Assembly: GCF_017356265.1 (NCBI RefSeq)
Contig: NZ_JAFNAW010000011.1
Location: 27,075-91,074 of the forward strand
Length of the DNA: 64,000 nucleotides
Direction: 5' to 3'
DNA from: Paracoccus fontiphilus
GTDB taxonomy: Bacteria; Pseudomonadota; Alphaproteobacteria; Rhodobacterales; Rhodobacteraceae
A program made the translations under genes and the position numbers. The notes below the pieces were generated by a model that saw only the letters and a list, made by a program, of their open reading frames with translations, made no database searches and was not told where the DNA came from. Position 1 is the stretch's first letter. The number at the start of each line of letters is the position of its first letter. Positions 1 through 10,906 of the stretch are shown one piece after another.

Positions 1-1830
1 CTGCGTGCCCGCCTGTCGCTGACATGGCCAGAGCGGGGCGCGGACCTGCTTCTGGGCGAAGGCAATGCGCCCGCCCTGCCCCGCTATGCCGACCTGTTTC
101 CCGGCGCCCGGCTTGCTCCGCCCGAGGCCCGGCAGGGTCCCGCGCCGGAACGCGACGCAACCGATTTCCTGCGCCCGAACGGCGGCCTGGGGGCCAACGG
201 CTTTGCAGCGGCCGCCGACCGGACGGCGGCGGGCGGGGCGCTGTTGGCCAGCGACCCGCAGGCGCCGCTCGTGGCGCCCTCGCTTTACTACCTCGCGCGG
301 ATGCAGTTGACATCCGGGGGCGTGATCGGGGCCACGGTGCCGGGGATGCCGGTGGTCTTTTCCGGCCGCAACCCGCAGCTTGCCTGGGGGATAACGCCCG
401 CCCCCATCGACGACGCCGACATCGCCATCGAGGAGATCCAGCCGGGCCGCAAGGACCGTTACCGCGGCGCGGGCGGCTGGACCGAGTTCACCACCCGGCG
501 CGAGGTGATCCGCGTCTTGGACGAGCCGAACCGCGCCGTCACCCTGCGCAGCAGCCGCAACGGTCCCCTGGTGCCGCTGCTGGACCCCGGCCTGGCCGAT
601 GTCACGCCCATGGGCCATGTCGCGGCGCTGCGCTGGACCGGGCTGTCGCGGACCGATACGACCATGTCGGCGCTGATCGGCATGATGCGGGCGACTGACG
701 CCAGCAGCGCGGCGACGGCGCTGGGCCGTGTCGTCGCCCCGGCGATGGCGGTGACGCTGGCCGATGCCGACGGCATCCGGCAGGTGACGGTCGGCGCCAT
801 GCCGCAACGCGCGGCAAGCCACCCGACCGGCGGCGCGCTGCCCGTTCCAGGCTGGCTGGCCGAGGGGGAATGGTCCGGCCTCGTGCCCATGACCGAGGAT
901 GGCGCCACGACCGGCGGTCTTGCCTTCGCGACCGAGGAGCGCGGCCCCCTCGCCCTGCGCCGCGCCCGCCTTTCGCACCTGCTGAACGACCGAGAGGTCC
1001 ATTCCCGTGACAGCTTCATCGCGGCGCAGCTTGACATCGTCAGCCCCGCCGCCCGCGCGCTGCTGCCGCTTGTCGGGGCCGATCTGTGGTTCACCGGCGA
1101 ACCCGCCGCGCCCGGCACCCCGGAACGCCAGCGCCAGGACGCGTTGAACCTGCTGGCCGAATGGGACGGCGCCATGAGCGAGCACCTGCCCGAGCCGCTG
1201 ATCTATTCCGCCTGGATGGGTGCGCTGCAGGACCGCCTGATCCGGGACGAGCTTGGCCCCGTGGCCGACGACATCCGCAGCCTGCATCCGGGCTTCATCG
1301 ACTCGGTCTTTCGCAACCGCAACGGCGCCGGCATCTGGTGCGACATCGTGCAAAGCGCCCCTTCCGAGGATTGCACGACCATTGCCCGGCAGGCGCTGGA
1401 CCGCGCCATCCTGGAACTGGCGCAGCGCTATGGCCCCGACGTGACCAGCTGGCGATGGGGCGATGCCCATCTGGCGCGGCATGTCCATCCGGGGCTGGGC
1501 CAGATCACGGCGCTTGGCTGGATCGTGAACCTGACGCAATCCATCTCGGGCGGGACATTCACCGTGTCGCATTCCACGCTGCTGGGGACCGGCGCCACGC
1601 CGTTCGAGGCGGGGACCGGCCCCGCCTATCGCGGCGTCTATGATCTGGCCGATCCCGACAGCTCGGTCTTCATCATCTCGACCGGGCAATCGGGGCATCC
1701 CTTGTCGCGCCATTACGACGACCTGGCGGGGTTGTGGCGTCGGGGCGAATACATCGGCATGTCGCTGGACCCGCAACTGGCCCGTGCCGCGGCCACCGGG
1801 GTCACGACGCTTCAACCGGCCGGCCGGTAG
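1..1830 (+). CDS. Penicillin acylase family protein, C-terminal part (5' end outside window)
   Basis: Open in frame from base 1 to a TAG at 1828-1830, giving 609 residues of a longer Ntn-hydrolase precursor. The stretch from window residue 64, through the GGALLASDP and VPGMPVVFSGRNPQLAWG motifs, matches the start of the penicillin/cephalosporin acylase beta chain. Enzymes of this family hydrolyse side-chain amides, often of acyl-homoserine lactones or beta-lactams, usually in the periplasm. Oddity: where the family has the autocatalytic N-terminal Ser (SNxW/F) this protein reads LGANGF, so the nucleophile position is Ala (codon 193-195). Without Ser, Thr or Cys neither self-cleavage nor catalysis is expected. 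The family call is solid; activity is doubtful. It converges on the alcohol dehydrogenase gene with one base between the two stop codons. Confidence 0.85.
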   Translation: MRARLSLTWPERGADLLLGEGNAPALPRYADLFPGARLAPPEARQGPAPERDATDFLRPNGGLGANGFAAAADRTAAGGALLASDPQAPLVAPSLYYLARMQLTSGGVIGATVPGMPVVFSGRNPQLAWGITPAPIDDADIAIEEIQPGRKDRYRGAGGWTEFTTRREVIRVLDEPNRAVTLRSSRNGPLVPLLDPGLADVTPMGHVAALRWTGLSRTDTTMSALIGMMRATDASSAATALGRVVAPAMAVTLADADGIRQVTVGAMPQRAASHPTGGALPVPGWLAEGEWSGLVPMTEDGATTGGLAFATEERGPLALRRARLSHLLNDREVHSRDSFIAAQLDIVSPAARALLPLVGADLWFTGEPAAPGTPERQRQDALNLLAEWDGAMSEHLPEPLIYSAWMGALQDRLIRDELGPVADDIRSLHPGFIDSVFRNRNGAGIWCDIVQSAPSEDCTTIARQALDRAILELAQRYGPDVTSWRWGDAHLARHVHPGLGQITALGWIVNLTQSISGGTFTVSHSTLLGTGATPFEAGTGPAYRGVYDLADPDSSVFIISTGQSGHPLSRHYDDLAGLWRRGEYIGMSLDPQLARAAATGVTTLQPAGR

Positions 1831-1831
1831 G

Positions 1832-2962
1832 TCAGTCGAACAGCACCACCTGCCGGATCGCCTCGCCCCGGTCCAGCATGTCGAAGCCTTCGTTGATCTG
1901 GTCCAGCGTCAGGGTGCGGGTCAGCAGACGGTTCACCGGCAACTGCCCTGCGCGGTACATGCGGATAAAGCGCGGAATGTCGCGCTGGGGGACGCAGGAT
2001 CCCATGTAGCTGCCCTTCACCGTCCGCTCGTCCGCGACGATGTTGACGGCGGGAATGCGGAACTCGGCCGTGGGCGGCGCCAGCCCGGCGCTGACCGTCT
2101 GCCCGCCGCGCCGTGTGATCGCATAGGCAAGCTGAAAGGCCGGCGCCGCGCCTGCAAGCTCGATCGCGTGATCGACGCCGCCGCCGGTCAGGGCGCGGAC
2201 ATGATCGACAATGCCATCCCTTGCCGCATTGAGGGTTTGCGTCGCCCCCAGGTCGCGGGCCAGCGACAGCTTGTCGTCGGACAGGTCGATGGCGACGATC
2301 TGGGTCGCGCCAGCCGCCACGGCGCCCAGCAGCGCCGCAAGCCCCACGCCGCCAAGGCCGATAATGGCGACGCTTTGCCCCGGCTGGACGCGGCAGGTGT
2401 TCAGCACCGCACCCACCCCGGTCTGGACCGCGCAGCCGAACAGCGCCAGTTCCGCGAAGGGAATGTCGTCGGCATCGACCTTGACGACGGAATGGCGCGA
2501 CACGACCGCATGATCGGCATAGGCCGAGACGCCGCAGTGATGATGGATGTCATGCCCCGCGCCATGCAGCCGCATCGCGCCCGACATCAGCACGCCCCTG
2601 CCATTCGCCTCGGCACCCGGCAGGCACAGCGCGGGACGCCCCTCGGCGCAGGGAAGGCAGCCGCCGCAGGTCGGTTGAAAGGTCATCACCACCCGGTCGC
2701 CAGGCCGCAGGTCGCGGATGGCGGCACCCACCTCGACCACGGTTCCGGCGGCCTCGTGCCCCAGGACCATGGGCACGGGCCGGGGCCGGTTGCCATTGAT
2801 GACCGACAGGTCCGAATGGCACAGGCCCGCTGCGCCGATCCTGACCAGGACTTCCTCAGGGCCGGGCGGGTCAAGCTCGACCTCCTCGATCCCCAAGGGC
2901 CTGCTTTCGGCAAAAGGCGCTGCGGCCGGAGACGACCTGAGAACGGCGGCGCGGATTTTCAT
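1832..2962 (-). CDS. Zinc-dependent alcohol dehydrogenase (MDR superfamily, class III-like)
   Basis: 376 residues, the usual length for class III-type alcohol dehydrogenases. Catalytic-zinc ligands are visible as Cys48 (GLCHSD), His69-Glu70 (GHE) and Cys177 (GCAVQTG). Structural-zinc cysteines lie at 99, 102, 105 and 113. The Rossmann motif GLGGVG (about 202-207) binds NAD(P)H. It should oxidise an alcohol or an adduct such as S-hydroxymethylglutathione, but the substrate cannot be read from sequence. The ATG is preceded by GGGGAGAAACATC, a good ribosome binding site. It appears monocistronic, downstream of ribD on the same strand with a 102-base gap. Confidence 0.88.
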   Translation of the reverse strand: MKIRAAVLRSSPAAAPFAESRPLGIEEVELDPPGPEEVLVRIGAAGLCHSDLSVINGNRPRPVPMVLGHEAAGTVVEVGAAIRDLRPGDRVVMTFQPTCGGCLPCAEGRPALCLPGAEANGRGVLMSGAMRLHGAGHDIHHHCGVSAYADHAVVSRHSVVKVDADDIPFAELALFGCAVQTGVGAVLNTCRVQPGQSVAIIGLGGVGLAALLGAVAAGATQIVAIDLSDDKLSLARDLGATQTLNAARDGIVDHVRALTGGGVDHAIELAGAAPAFQLAYAITRRGGQTVSAGLAPPTAEFRIPAVNIVADERTVKGSYMGSCVPQRDIPRFIRMYRAGQLPVNRLLTRTLTLDQINEGFDMLDRGEAIRQVVLFD

Positions 2963-3064
2963 GATGTTTCTCCCCTGTGTCGCGATGTTTCATGGCGGAG
3001 GGGGGCGCATCAAGCGAAATGCCGGCCTTGGATAAGCCGACATTCGCAGGGCGCAGATGCGGCA

Positions 3065-4084
3065 CTATCCTGCCGTGGACAGGATCCTGCGCCAGCGGTG
3101 GAACAGGTCGGCGCCGACCTGACGGGTCTCGGCCAAGGCAAAGCGCGGTGCATCGGCCAGCCGGACAAGCTGCATGGAAGCGACGGCGGGCAGCCCGTCC
3201 CCACCCAGCACGACCCCTGCCGTGAAGCCGACGATCTGATCGACAAGTCCCTGGCCCAGCAGGGACGCCGCCAGCACCCCACCGCCTTCGCAGAAGACGC
3301 GGGTGATCCCCTGCCGGGCAAGGTGTTCCATCGCTTCCGACGGCGAGGCGTCGATCTGCCACAAGGGACCGTGCGCCGGACCCTCGGACGGCAGGTCGGG
3401 CAACGAGCGGGACGAAAGCACGACACGCACCGGCTGGCGCGGCGTGGTCATGCCGCGGACGTTAAGCGACGGCCGGTCGGCGCGGGCCGTGTTCCCCCCC
3501 ACCAGGATCGCGTCATGCGTCATTCGCAGCGCGTGGACATGCAGCCGGGCCGAGGGGCCGGTGATCCACTGGCTTTCGCCGCTGGCCGTGGCGATGCGGC
3601 CGTCGAAGCTGGTCGCCAGCTTCAGCGTCACGAAGGGCCGCCCCCGCTGGATGCGCGACAGGAACCCGGCCTGCAACTCGCGCGCTTCGGCTTCTCGGAT
3701 GCCTTCGGTCACGACAATGCCGGCGTCCCGAAGCATCCGATGCCCGCGCCCGCCAACCCGTGGGTCAGGATCGGTCAGGGCCGAGACGACACGGGCGATC
3801 CCGGCCTGGACCAGCCCTTCGGCACACGGCGGCGTCCGGCCGTGATGGGCGCAGGGTTCCAGCGTGACATAGGCGGTGGCGCCCTTGGCCAGCGGTCCTG
3901 CCTGGTCCAGCGCCATCCGCTCGGCATGGGGGCGGCCGCCCGGCTGGGTCCATCCGCGACCAACCACATGGCCGTCGCGGTGGATGACACAGCCCACGGC
4001 GGGATTGGGCCAGACATTGCCCAGACCGCGGCGCGCCAGCCGCAAGGCATGGGCCATGTGGCGAAGGTCGTCCTGCGCGGTCAC
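3065..4084 (-). CDS. ribD: Bifunctional riboflavin biosynthesis deaminase/reductase RibD
   Basis: 339 residues from a GTG start at 4084. The frame is open further upstream, but that part overlaps nrdR, and the GTG lies one base after the nrdR stop, where RibD proteins normally begin. The N-terminal deaminase domain has the zinc motif HAE (His53) and PCAHHGRTPPC (Cys78, Cys87). The C-terminal reductase domain has the LKLATSFDGRIA signature. RibD converts the GTP-derived diaminopyrimidine to 5-amino-6-ribitylaminouracil phosphate in the cytosol. It is coupled to nrdR, a common alphaproteobacterial arrangement (nrdR-ribD), although no further rib genes follow here. Confidence 0.95.
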   Translation of the reverse strand: MTAQDDLRHMAHALRLARRGLGNVWPNPAVGCVIHRDGHVVGRGWTQPGGRPHAERMALDQAGPLAKGATAYVTLEPCAHHGRTPPCAEGLVQAGIARVVSALTDPDPRVGGRGHRMLRDAGIVVTEGIREAEARELQAGFLSRIQRGRPFVTLKLATSFDGRIATASGESQWITGPSARLHVHALRMTHDAILVGGNTARADRPSLNVRGMTTPRQPVRVVLSSRSLPDLPSEGPAHGPLWQIDASPSEAMEHLARQGITRVFCEGGGVLAASLLGQGLVDQIVGFTAGVVLGGDGLPAVASMQLVRLADAPRFALAETRQVGADLFHRWRRILSTAG

Positions 4085-4085
4085 G

Positions 4086-4550
4086 TCAGTCGTTGGCCGC
4101 GCCGGGCCGCAATTCCGATACGAACTTGTCGAAGTCGTCGGCGTCCTGGAAGTTCTTGTAGACGCTGGCAAACCGGACATAGGCGACGTTGTCGATGCGC
4201 GACAGCGCTTCCATCACGATCTCTCCGATCATCTTCGACGGGATGTCCGTCTCGCCCGTGCTTTCCAGCCTGCGCACGATGCCGCTGATCATCTGCTCGA
4301 TCCGCTCGGGCTCGACCGGGCGCTTCTGCATGGCGATGCGGATAGACCGGGCCATCTTGTCGCGGTCGAAATCCTCGCGCCGGCCGCTGGTCTTCACGAC
4401 CACCAGATCGCGTAGCTGCACCCGTTCATAGGTCGTGAAGCGGCCCCCGCAGGCGGGACAGAACCGGCGGCGGCGGATGGCGACGTTGTCTTCCGCGGGG
4501 CGCGAGTCCTTGACCTGCGTATCGACGTTTCCGCAAAACGGGCAGCGCAT
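4086..4550 (-). CDS. nrdR: Transcriptional repressor NrdR
   Basis: 154 residues starting at MRCPFCGN; an upstream in-frame extension lacks family similarity and is ignored. The zinc ribbon uses Cys3, Cys6, Cys31 and Cys34, and is followed by an ATP-cone domain (about 49-139). NrdR senses ATP/dATP and represses ribonucleotide reductase genes by binding paired NrdR boxes. It is the first gene of a two-gene unit with ribD. The 120 bases upstream hold a possible -10 (TATAGT, minus strand) but no convincing paired NrdR boxes. Confidence 0.96.
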   Translation of the reverse strand: MRCPFCGNVDTQVKDSRPAEDNVAIRRRRFCPACGGRFTTYERVQLRDLVVVKTSGRREDFDRDKMARSIRIAMQKRPVEPERIEQMISGIVRRLESTGETDIPSKMIGEIVMEALSRIDNVAYVRFASVYKNFQDADDFDKFVSELRPGAAND

Positions 4551-4670
4551 CCGATTGTCCCCTTCGGTCCTCCGGTCACCAACACTATAGGCAGCTTGGC
4601 AGGGATTGGGTAGCTTTATCCCCAAGGCACAACATATTAGCCGCGTACTCTGTGACCGGAATGTCGCGCG

Positions 4671-5093
4671 CTAGAAAACCTGAAACGCCACGGCGACCTG
4701 GCGCCGGTGCGGGGCAAGGCGATGTTCCACCAGATAGAGGCCCTGCCACGTCCCCAGCATCATCCGCCCGGCCGAGACCGGGACCTGCAGGCTGACCGGC
4801 AGGACGGCGGCCTTGAGATGCGCGGGCATGTCGTCCGGTCCCTCGTCCCGGTGCCGCAGCCAGGACATCGAGGGATGGTCGGCCTGGGGCGCGATGCGGT
4901 CAAGCCAGCCCAGAAGATCGGCCTGCACATCCGGGTCGGCGTTTTCCTGGATCAGCAGGGAACAGGATGTATGCCGGACCAGCAGGGTGACGACACCGTC
5001 CGCCGCCCCGCCGTCGCGCAGCCAGGCGGCGACCTGCCGGGTGATGTCGTGGCAGGCCGGGCCACGGGTCTCGACGGAAAGGGTCGTGATCAT
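4671..5093 (-). CDS. YjbQ/UPF0047 family protein
   Basis: 140 residues covering the whole single-domain YjbQ family, with the typical VRHTSCSLLIQENADP segment near residue 40 and the HLK and GTWQGLYLVEHR motifs toward the end. Family members are small cytosolic trimers. Some have weak thiamine-phosphate synthase activity, but the physiological role is unsettled. The start ATG overlaps the rmuC stop by four bases (ATGA), so the two genes are translationally coupled. Confidence 0.9.
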   Translation of the reverse strand: MITTLSVETRGPACHDITRQVAAWLRDGGAADGVVTLLVRHTSCSLLIQENADPDVQADLLGWLDRIAPQADHPSMSWLRHRDEGPDDMPAHLKAAVLPVSLQVPVSAGRMMLGTWQGLYLVEHRLAPHRRQVAVAFQVF

Positions 5094-6676
5094 TCCGCAG
5101 CCTCGGGGCTGCCCAGCAGGGGCAGTTCGTCGTCGCCGTCATGCCCGATCGCAAGGCGCTTCTGGTTGCGGGCGCCAAGCTGGCGCAGCAATTCGGCCTG
5201 GCGGATGACATTGCCGGACCCGCGGGACAGCCGGTCCATGGCTGTCGCATGGCTCTTGTGGGCCTTGTCCAGCGCCGCGCCGACATCCTCCATCGCGGAA
5301 ACAAAGCCGTGGAGCTTGTCGTAAAGCATGCCCGCCCGGTTGGCGATCGCCGCCGCGTTGGATTCGCGCCGCTCGACCGTCCAGATGTGATCGACGGTGC
5401 GCAGGGTCAGCATCAGCGTGGTCGGCGTCGCCAGCCCCACGCGGTTTTCCATGGCGTGCCGCGTCAGGTCGGGATCGACGCGCAGGGCTTCGGAGAACGC
5501 GCCTTCGATCGGAATGAACATCAGCACGTAATCGACCGAGCCTTCCTCAAGCGCGTGATAGCCCTTGCCGGAAAGCGAGGCGATATGCGTACGGATCGCC
5601 GCGACGTGCCGGCGCAGCGCGCTGTCGCAGATTGTCGGGTCTTCGGCGCTGACCGCTTCCTCATAGGCCACCAGCGAGACCTTGCTGTCCACCACCAGCA
5701 CCTTCTTCTGCGGCATCTTGATGATCACGTCCGGGCGCCAGGTCTTGCCATCCTCGTCCCGGCGGCTGGTCTGGGTGGTGTAGTGCGTGCCCGACAGAAG
5801 GCCCGAATCCTCGAGAATGCGTTCAAGGATCATCTCGCCCCAGGCGCCGCGCTTCTGGCTGTCGCCCTTCAAGGCGCGCGTCAGGTTGACCGCCTCGCGA
5901 GAGATCGCCTCGGACCGGCGGTAAAGGCCTTCGATCTGTTCGCGCAGGCGGGCCCGTTCCTCGTCAGTGGCCTTGTTGCGCGCCTGCAGTTCGTTCTGGA
6001 AGCGGTCCACCTGATCGCGGAAGGGCGCAAGCAAGGCGCTCAGCTGGTCGCCGTGCGCCTTCTGCATCTCGGCGCCCTGGGTCTTCAGCGTCTCGTTCGC
6101 CAGCAGCTTGAAGTGCCCGGTCATCTCCTCGCGCAGTTCCTTGAGGGTCGCAATCTCGCGTTGCGCCGCCAGCAGATCCTTCTGGGCCGCCAGCCGAGCC
6201 TCGGACAAGTCGCGTTCAAGCCGTGCGACGGTCTGGCGCTCGGCCTGCAGGGCTTCGGCAAGGCCGTCGCGATCCGCTGTCAGCCTGGCAACGACATCAT
6301 CCCCCTGGTCGCGCAATTCGTGCAGGCGCGCGATCTCGCGCCGTTCGGCGGCCAAATCCTTCTCGGCGGCAAGCCGGGCCGAGGCGAGTTCGCCTTCCAG
6401 ACGCGCGATGTCGCGCCTTCCGATCTGCAGGGCGTCCGACAGGTCGTCGCGCTCGCACCCGATCTCGGCCAGGCGCTTTTCCAGATGCTCCGCCTGCGCC
6501 TCGAGCCGGCCCGCCTTCAAGCGCTGTTCGTCCAGCAGCCCCGCCTGCTCGGCCAGCCTGCGTTCCAGTTCGGACGCCCTGCCGTCGTTCGACGGACGCC
6601 GCATGGTCACGACCAGCAACAGCACGACCGCCGCCAGAAGCAGGCAGAGAACGATCAGGATCGTATCGGCGGACAT
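5090..6676 (-). CDS. rmuC: DNA recombination protein RmuC
   Basis: 528 residues. An N-terminal membrane segment (about 5-26) is followed by a long coiled coil (about 30-240) rich in Glu, Arg and Ala, then the RmuC nuclease-like domain with the GDSQKRGAWGE and VDSKVSL motifs. RmuC limits DNA inversion and rearrangement and is linked to replication-fork processing; the PD-(D/E)XK-like fold suggests nuclease activity. It overlaps yjbQ by four bases. Upstream, at 6677-6782, there is only a short spacer before the rpoD terminator. Confidence 0.94.
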   Translation of the reverse strand: MSADTILIVLCLLLAAVVLLLVVTMRRPSNDGRASELERRLAEQAGLLDEQRLKAGRLEAQAEHLEKRLAEIGCERDDLSDALQIGRRDIARLEGELASARLAAEKDLAAERREIARLHELRDQGDDVVARLTADRDGLAEALQAERQTVARLERDLSEARLAAQKDLLAAQREIATLKELREEMTGHFKLLANETLKTQGAEMQKAHGDQLSALLAPFRDQVDRFQNELQARNKATDEERARLREQIEGLYRRSEAISREAVNLTRALKGDSQKRGAWGEMILERILEDSGLLSGTHYTTQTSRRDEDGKTWRPDVIIKMPQKKVLVVDSKVSLVAYEEAVSAEDPTICDSALRRHVAAIRTHIASLSGKGYHALEEGSVDYVLMFIPIEGAFSEALRVDPDLTRHAMENRVGLATPTTLMLTLRTVDHIWTVERRESNAAAIANRAGMLYDKLHGFVSAMEDVGAALDKAHKSHATAMDRLSRGSGNVIRQAELLRQLGARNQKRLAIGHDGDDELPLLGSPEAAE

Positions 6677-6782
6677 GAAGGAACCTCGCGCAACTTTCGT
6701 GCAGCGTTCATGATTTACCCCAAGATTGCAAGGATCATGACGATTGCACGGCGGACTGAACCTACGTCACGCGATGCGCAAT

Positions 6783-6803
6783 GAAAAACCGCCCGAAGGC
6801 GGT
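6783..6803 (-). terminator. Rho-independent terminator of rpoD
   Basis: Read on the minus strand, six bases after the rpoD stop, ACCGCC-TTCG-GGCGGT forms a six-pair stem with a stable UUCG tetraloop, followed by a run of five T (6784-6788). This is a classic intrinsic terminator. Confidence 0.9.
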
Positions 6804-6809
6804 CTTTCG

Positions 6810-8783
<1,974 letters not shown>

Positions 8784-8805
8784 CCAGGGCTCCCTTTGTC
8801 AGGCA

Positions 8806-8910
8806 GTGATTCGCCACCGACGCGAATCACCGAAAGTCGTCGTATATCTAGCGTGCCCTCCCTCCGAATCAAAGGGCAGGCGATTGACTTGATTCGGTCT
8901 TGCCCGAATC
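8806..8910. promoter_or_regulatory. rpoD leader with five TGATTCG/CGAATCA motifs (GANTC cluster)
   Basis: Five copies of a 7-mer occur in 105 bases. GTGATTCGC (8806-8814) and GCGAATCAC (8822-8830) form a perfect nine-base inverted repeat. CCGAATCA begins at 8864. TTGATTCGG (from 8889) and CCGAATCA (from 8904) form a second inverted repeat. Each contains GANTC, the CcrM methylation site, and all match YGAKTCG, the motif reported for the sigma-70 cofactor GcrA in Caulobacter. The repeats are seen directly; binding by CcrM or GcrA is inferred. Confidence 0.6.
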
Positions 8911-8923
8911 AGTCGCCGTCTGG

Positions 8924-10831
8924 TCATCGGCGCGGCGGTTTGCGCCAGATCTGGCCATCCACGAACTGCGACAACTGCGCCGACAGCGCGTCGCGATCCT
9001 CGTTCAGGTCCATGCCGCCTTCCAGTTCGGGCCTTTCGGCGCGATGGCGGGCGCGCGCGATCTGCTGCATCCGCCAGGTCAGTCCTTCATCCGCCTCGCC
9101 CTGGATCTCGGCCTCGGCACGCGCAAGCTCGGTTCCGGCCGCGCGCTGCGCCTCGAGTCGATCCAGAAGATTGTTCAATATCGCCAGGGCGGTTTCCGCA
9201 TCCTGCGAGCCGATCACCGCCGGAGTGAGGCCCAGATGGGCGTCGCGCCGCAGCGTTTCAAGCCCGCGCCGACCCGCCGGGCTTTCGCCGTGCGACAGCA
9301 GGTCGAACAGCAATGCCGCGCGGTCGGGATCCGGCGGGGACAGCCGCTCCAACCGGGTTTCGGCCTGCGCCACCAGTTCCGGACGCAGCGCGCAGATCAG
9401 AAGGCTTGCACCCTCCAGCAGCGCGGCGGCGGTCAAGGGATTGGCGGCCACCGCCGGAAGGGGGCGCGGCGCCTGGCCACGGCCGCGAGGCGCGGACTTG
9501 CGGTCGGCCTGCCGCGCATTGCCCTGCCGCGCGTTCCGACGCGGACCGCCGCCGAAAAGCTCCCACCGCTTGCGGCGCAGTTCCTCGGCGTAATGGTTGC
9601 GGGTCAGCTCGTCGGGTATCTTCGCAATGGCATCCTGCAGTCGCTTGTCCAGCGCCGCCTTGCGTTCCGGGCTGTCGAAGACCTGACCTTCGGTTTCGCG
9701 CGACCAGAGCAGGTCAACCAGCGGGCGCGCGCCGTCCAGCAACGCGCCCATCGCGCCGGGCCCCGCAGCCTTGATCAGGTCGTCGGGGTCCTGACCCGCG
9801 GGCAGGATGACAAAGCGCAGCGCCTGGCCCGGCCCGGTCATCGGCAGGGCCAGGTCGATCAGCCGCTGCGCCGCGCGCTGCCCCGCCGCGTCACCGTCCA
9901 GGGCGATCACGGGTTCGGGCGAGACGCGCCACATCAGGCGCAACTGGTCCTCGGTGATGGCGGTGCCAAGGGGGGCGACCGCGCCCTCGAAGCCTGCGCG
10001 GCACAGCGCGATCACGTCCATGTAGCCTTCGGCCACTACCAGCCGCTGCCCCTTCGCCACCGCCGAGCGCGCGGGGCCGAGGTTGTAAAGATTGCGCCCC
10101 TTGTCGAACAGCGGCGTTTCGGGGCTGTTGAGATACTTGGCCCGCGCGTTCGGGTCCATCGCCCGCCCGCCAAAGCCGATGCAACCTCCCTGCCCGTCCC
10201 GGATGGGGAAGATGATGCGGCCCCGGAAACGGTCATAGGCCGCGCCGCCATCGTCGGGCTTGGCCGACATGCCCGATTCGACGATCAGCGCCTCGTCGTA
10301 ACCCTTGTCGCGCAAGGCCTGGGTCAGCGCCGTACGGCTGTCGGGGGCAAAGCCGATCTCGAACCGGTCCTCGGCCCCGCGGTCCAGGCCGCGGCGCAGC
10401 AGGTAGTCGCGCGCCTCGGCCGCCGCACCGGTCTGCAGTTGCAGGCGGAACCAGCGGCAGGCGGCTTCGGTCACCTCCAGCAGGCGGGTTCGCCGGTCAG
10501 TGCGTTCGCGGGCACGAGGGTCGGGTTCCGGCATCTGCAGCCCAGCCTCGGCGGCCAGAAGCTTGACCGCTTCGATGAATTCCATCCCGTCGGCGTCGCG
10601 CAGGAACTTGATGGCGTCGCCCTTGGCGTGACAGCCGAAGCAGTAGTAATAGCCCTTCTGGTCATCGCAATGAAAACTGGCGGATTTTTCCTGGTGGAAC
10701 GGACAGGGCGCCCACCAGTCGCCGCGCGCCTGGTTCGACTTGCGCAGATCCCAAACGACCTTCTTCCCGATCACGCGGCTGATCGGAACTCGGTTTCGAA
10801 TCTCGTCAAGGAAGCCGGGAGGAAGACTCAT
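8924..10831 (-). CDS. dnaG: DNA primase DnaG
   Basis: 635 residues. The N-terminal zinc domain has CPFH and CFGC (a C-H-C-C ligand set near residues 40-65). The catalytic core carries the TOPRIM motifs VVAEGYMDV and ALDGDAAG, and the C-terminal region is the DnaB-interacting domain. It synthesises RNA primers at the replication fork. The dnaG-rpoD order is the conserved macromolecular-synthesis arrangement. The ATG (10831) is chosen because MSLPPGFLDEIRNRV is the standard beginning of the family. Confidence 0.97.
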   Translation of the reverse strand: MSLPPGFLDEIRNRVPISRVIGKKVVWDLRKSNQARGDWWAPCPFHQEKSASFHCDDQKGYYYCFGCHAKGDAIKFLRDADGMEFIEAVKLLAAEAGLQMPEPDPRARERTDRRTRLLEVTEAACRWFRLQLQTGAAAEARDYLLRRGLDRGAEDRFEIGFAPDSRTALTQALRDKGYDEALIVESGMSAKPDDGGAAYDRFRGRIIFPIRDGQGGCIGFGGRAMDPNARAKYLNSPETPLFDKGRNLYNLGPARSAVAKGQRLVVAEGYMDVIALCRAGFEGAVAPLGTAITEDQLRLMWRVSPEPVIALDGDAAGQRAAQRLIDLALPMTGPGQALRFVILPAGQDPDDLIKAAGPGAMGALLDGARPLVDLLWSRETEGQVFDSPERKAALDKRLQDAIAKIPDELTRNHYAEELRRKRWELFGGGPRRNARQGNARQADRKSAPRGRGQAPRPLPAVAANPLTAAALLEGASLLICALRPELVAQAETRLERLSPPDPDRAALLFDLLSHGESPAGRRGLETLRRDAHLGLTPAVIGSQDAETALAILNNLLDRLEAQRAAGTELARAEAEIQGEADEGLTWRMQQIARARHRAERPELEGGMDLNEDRDALSAQLSQFVDGQIWRKPPRR

Positions 10832-10906
10832 GGGGCAATTATCGGGGCGGAGGCGCTGCGCGGCAAGCGTCGGGAGCTGGGTATTTGGACAACGAAGAAG
10901 CTGCGG

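Noticed and set aside
4575..4645. Possible NrdR boxes (AACACTATA and ACAACATATT) upstream of nrdR
   Set aside because: Only single half-like sites, about 49 bases apart instead of the usual 31-32, and lacking the opposite arm.
5141..6784. Long plus-strand frame opposite rmuC
   Set aside because: Antisense shadow of a recognised gene, without similarity or start signal.
8891..8910. Inverted repeat after dnaG as a transcription terminator
   Set aside because: Loop is short and no T-run follows; its arms belong to the repeated TGATTCG motif of the rpoD leader.
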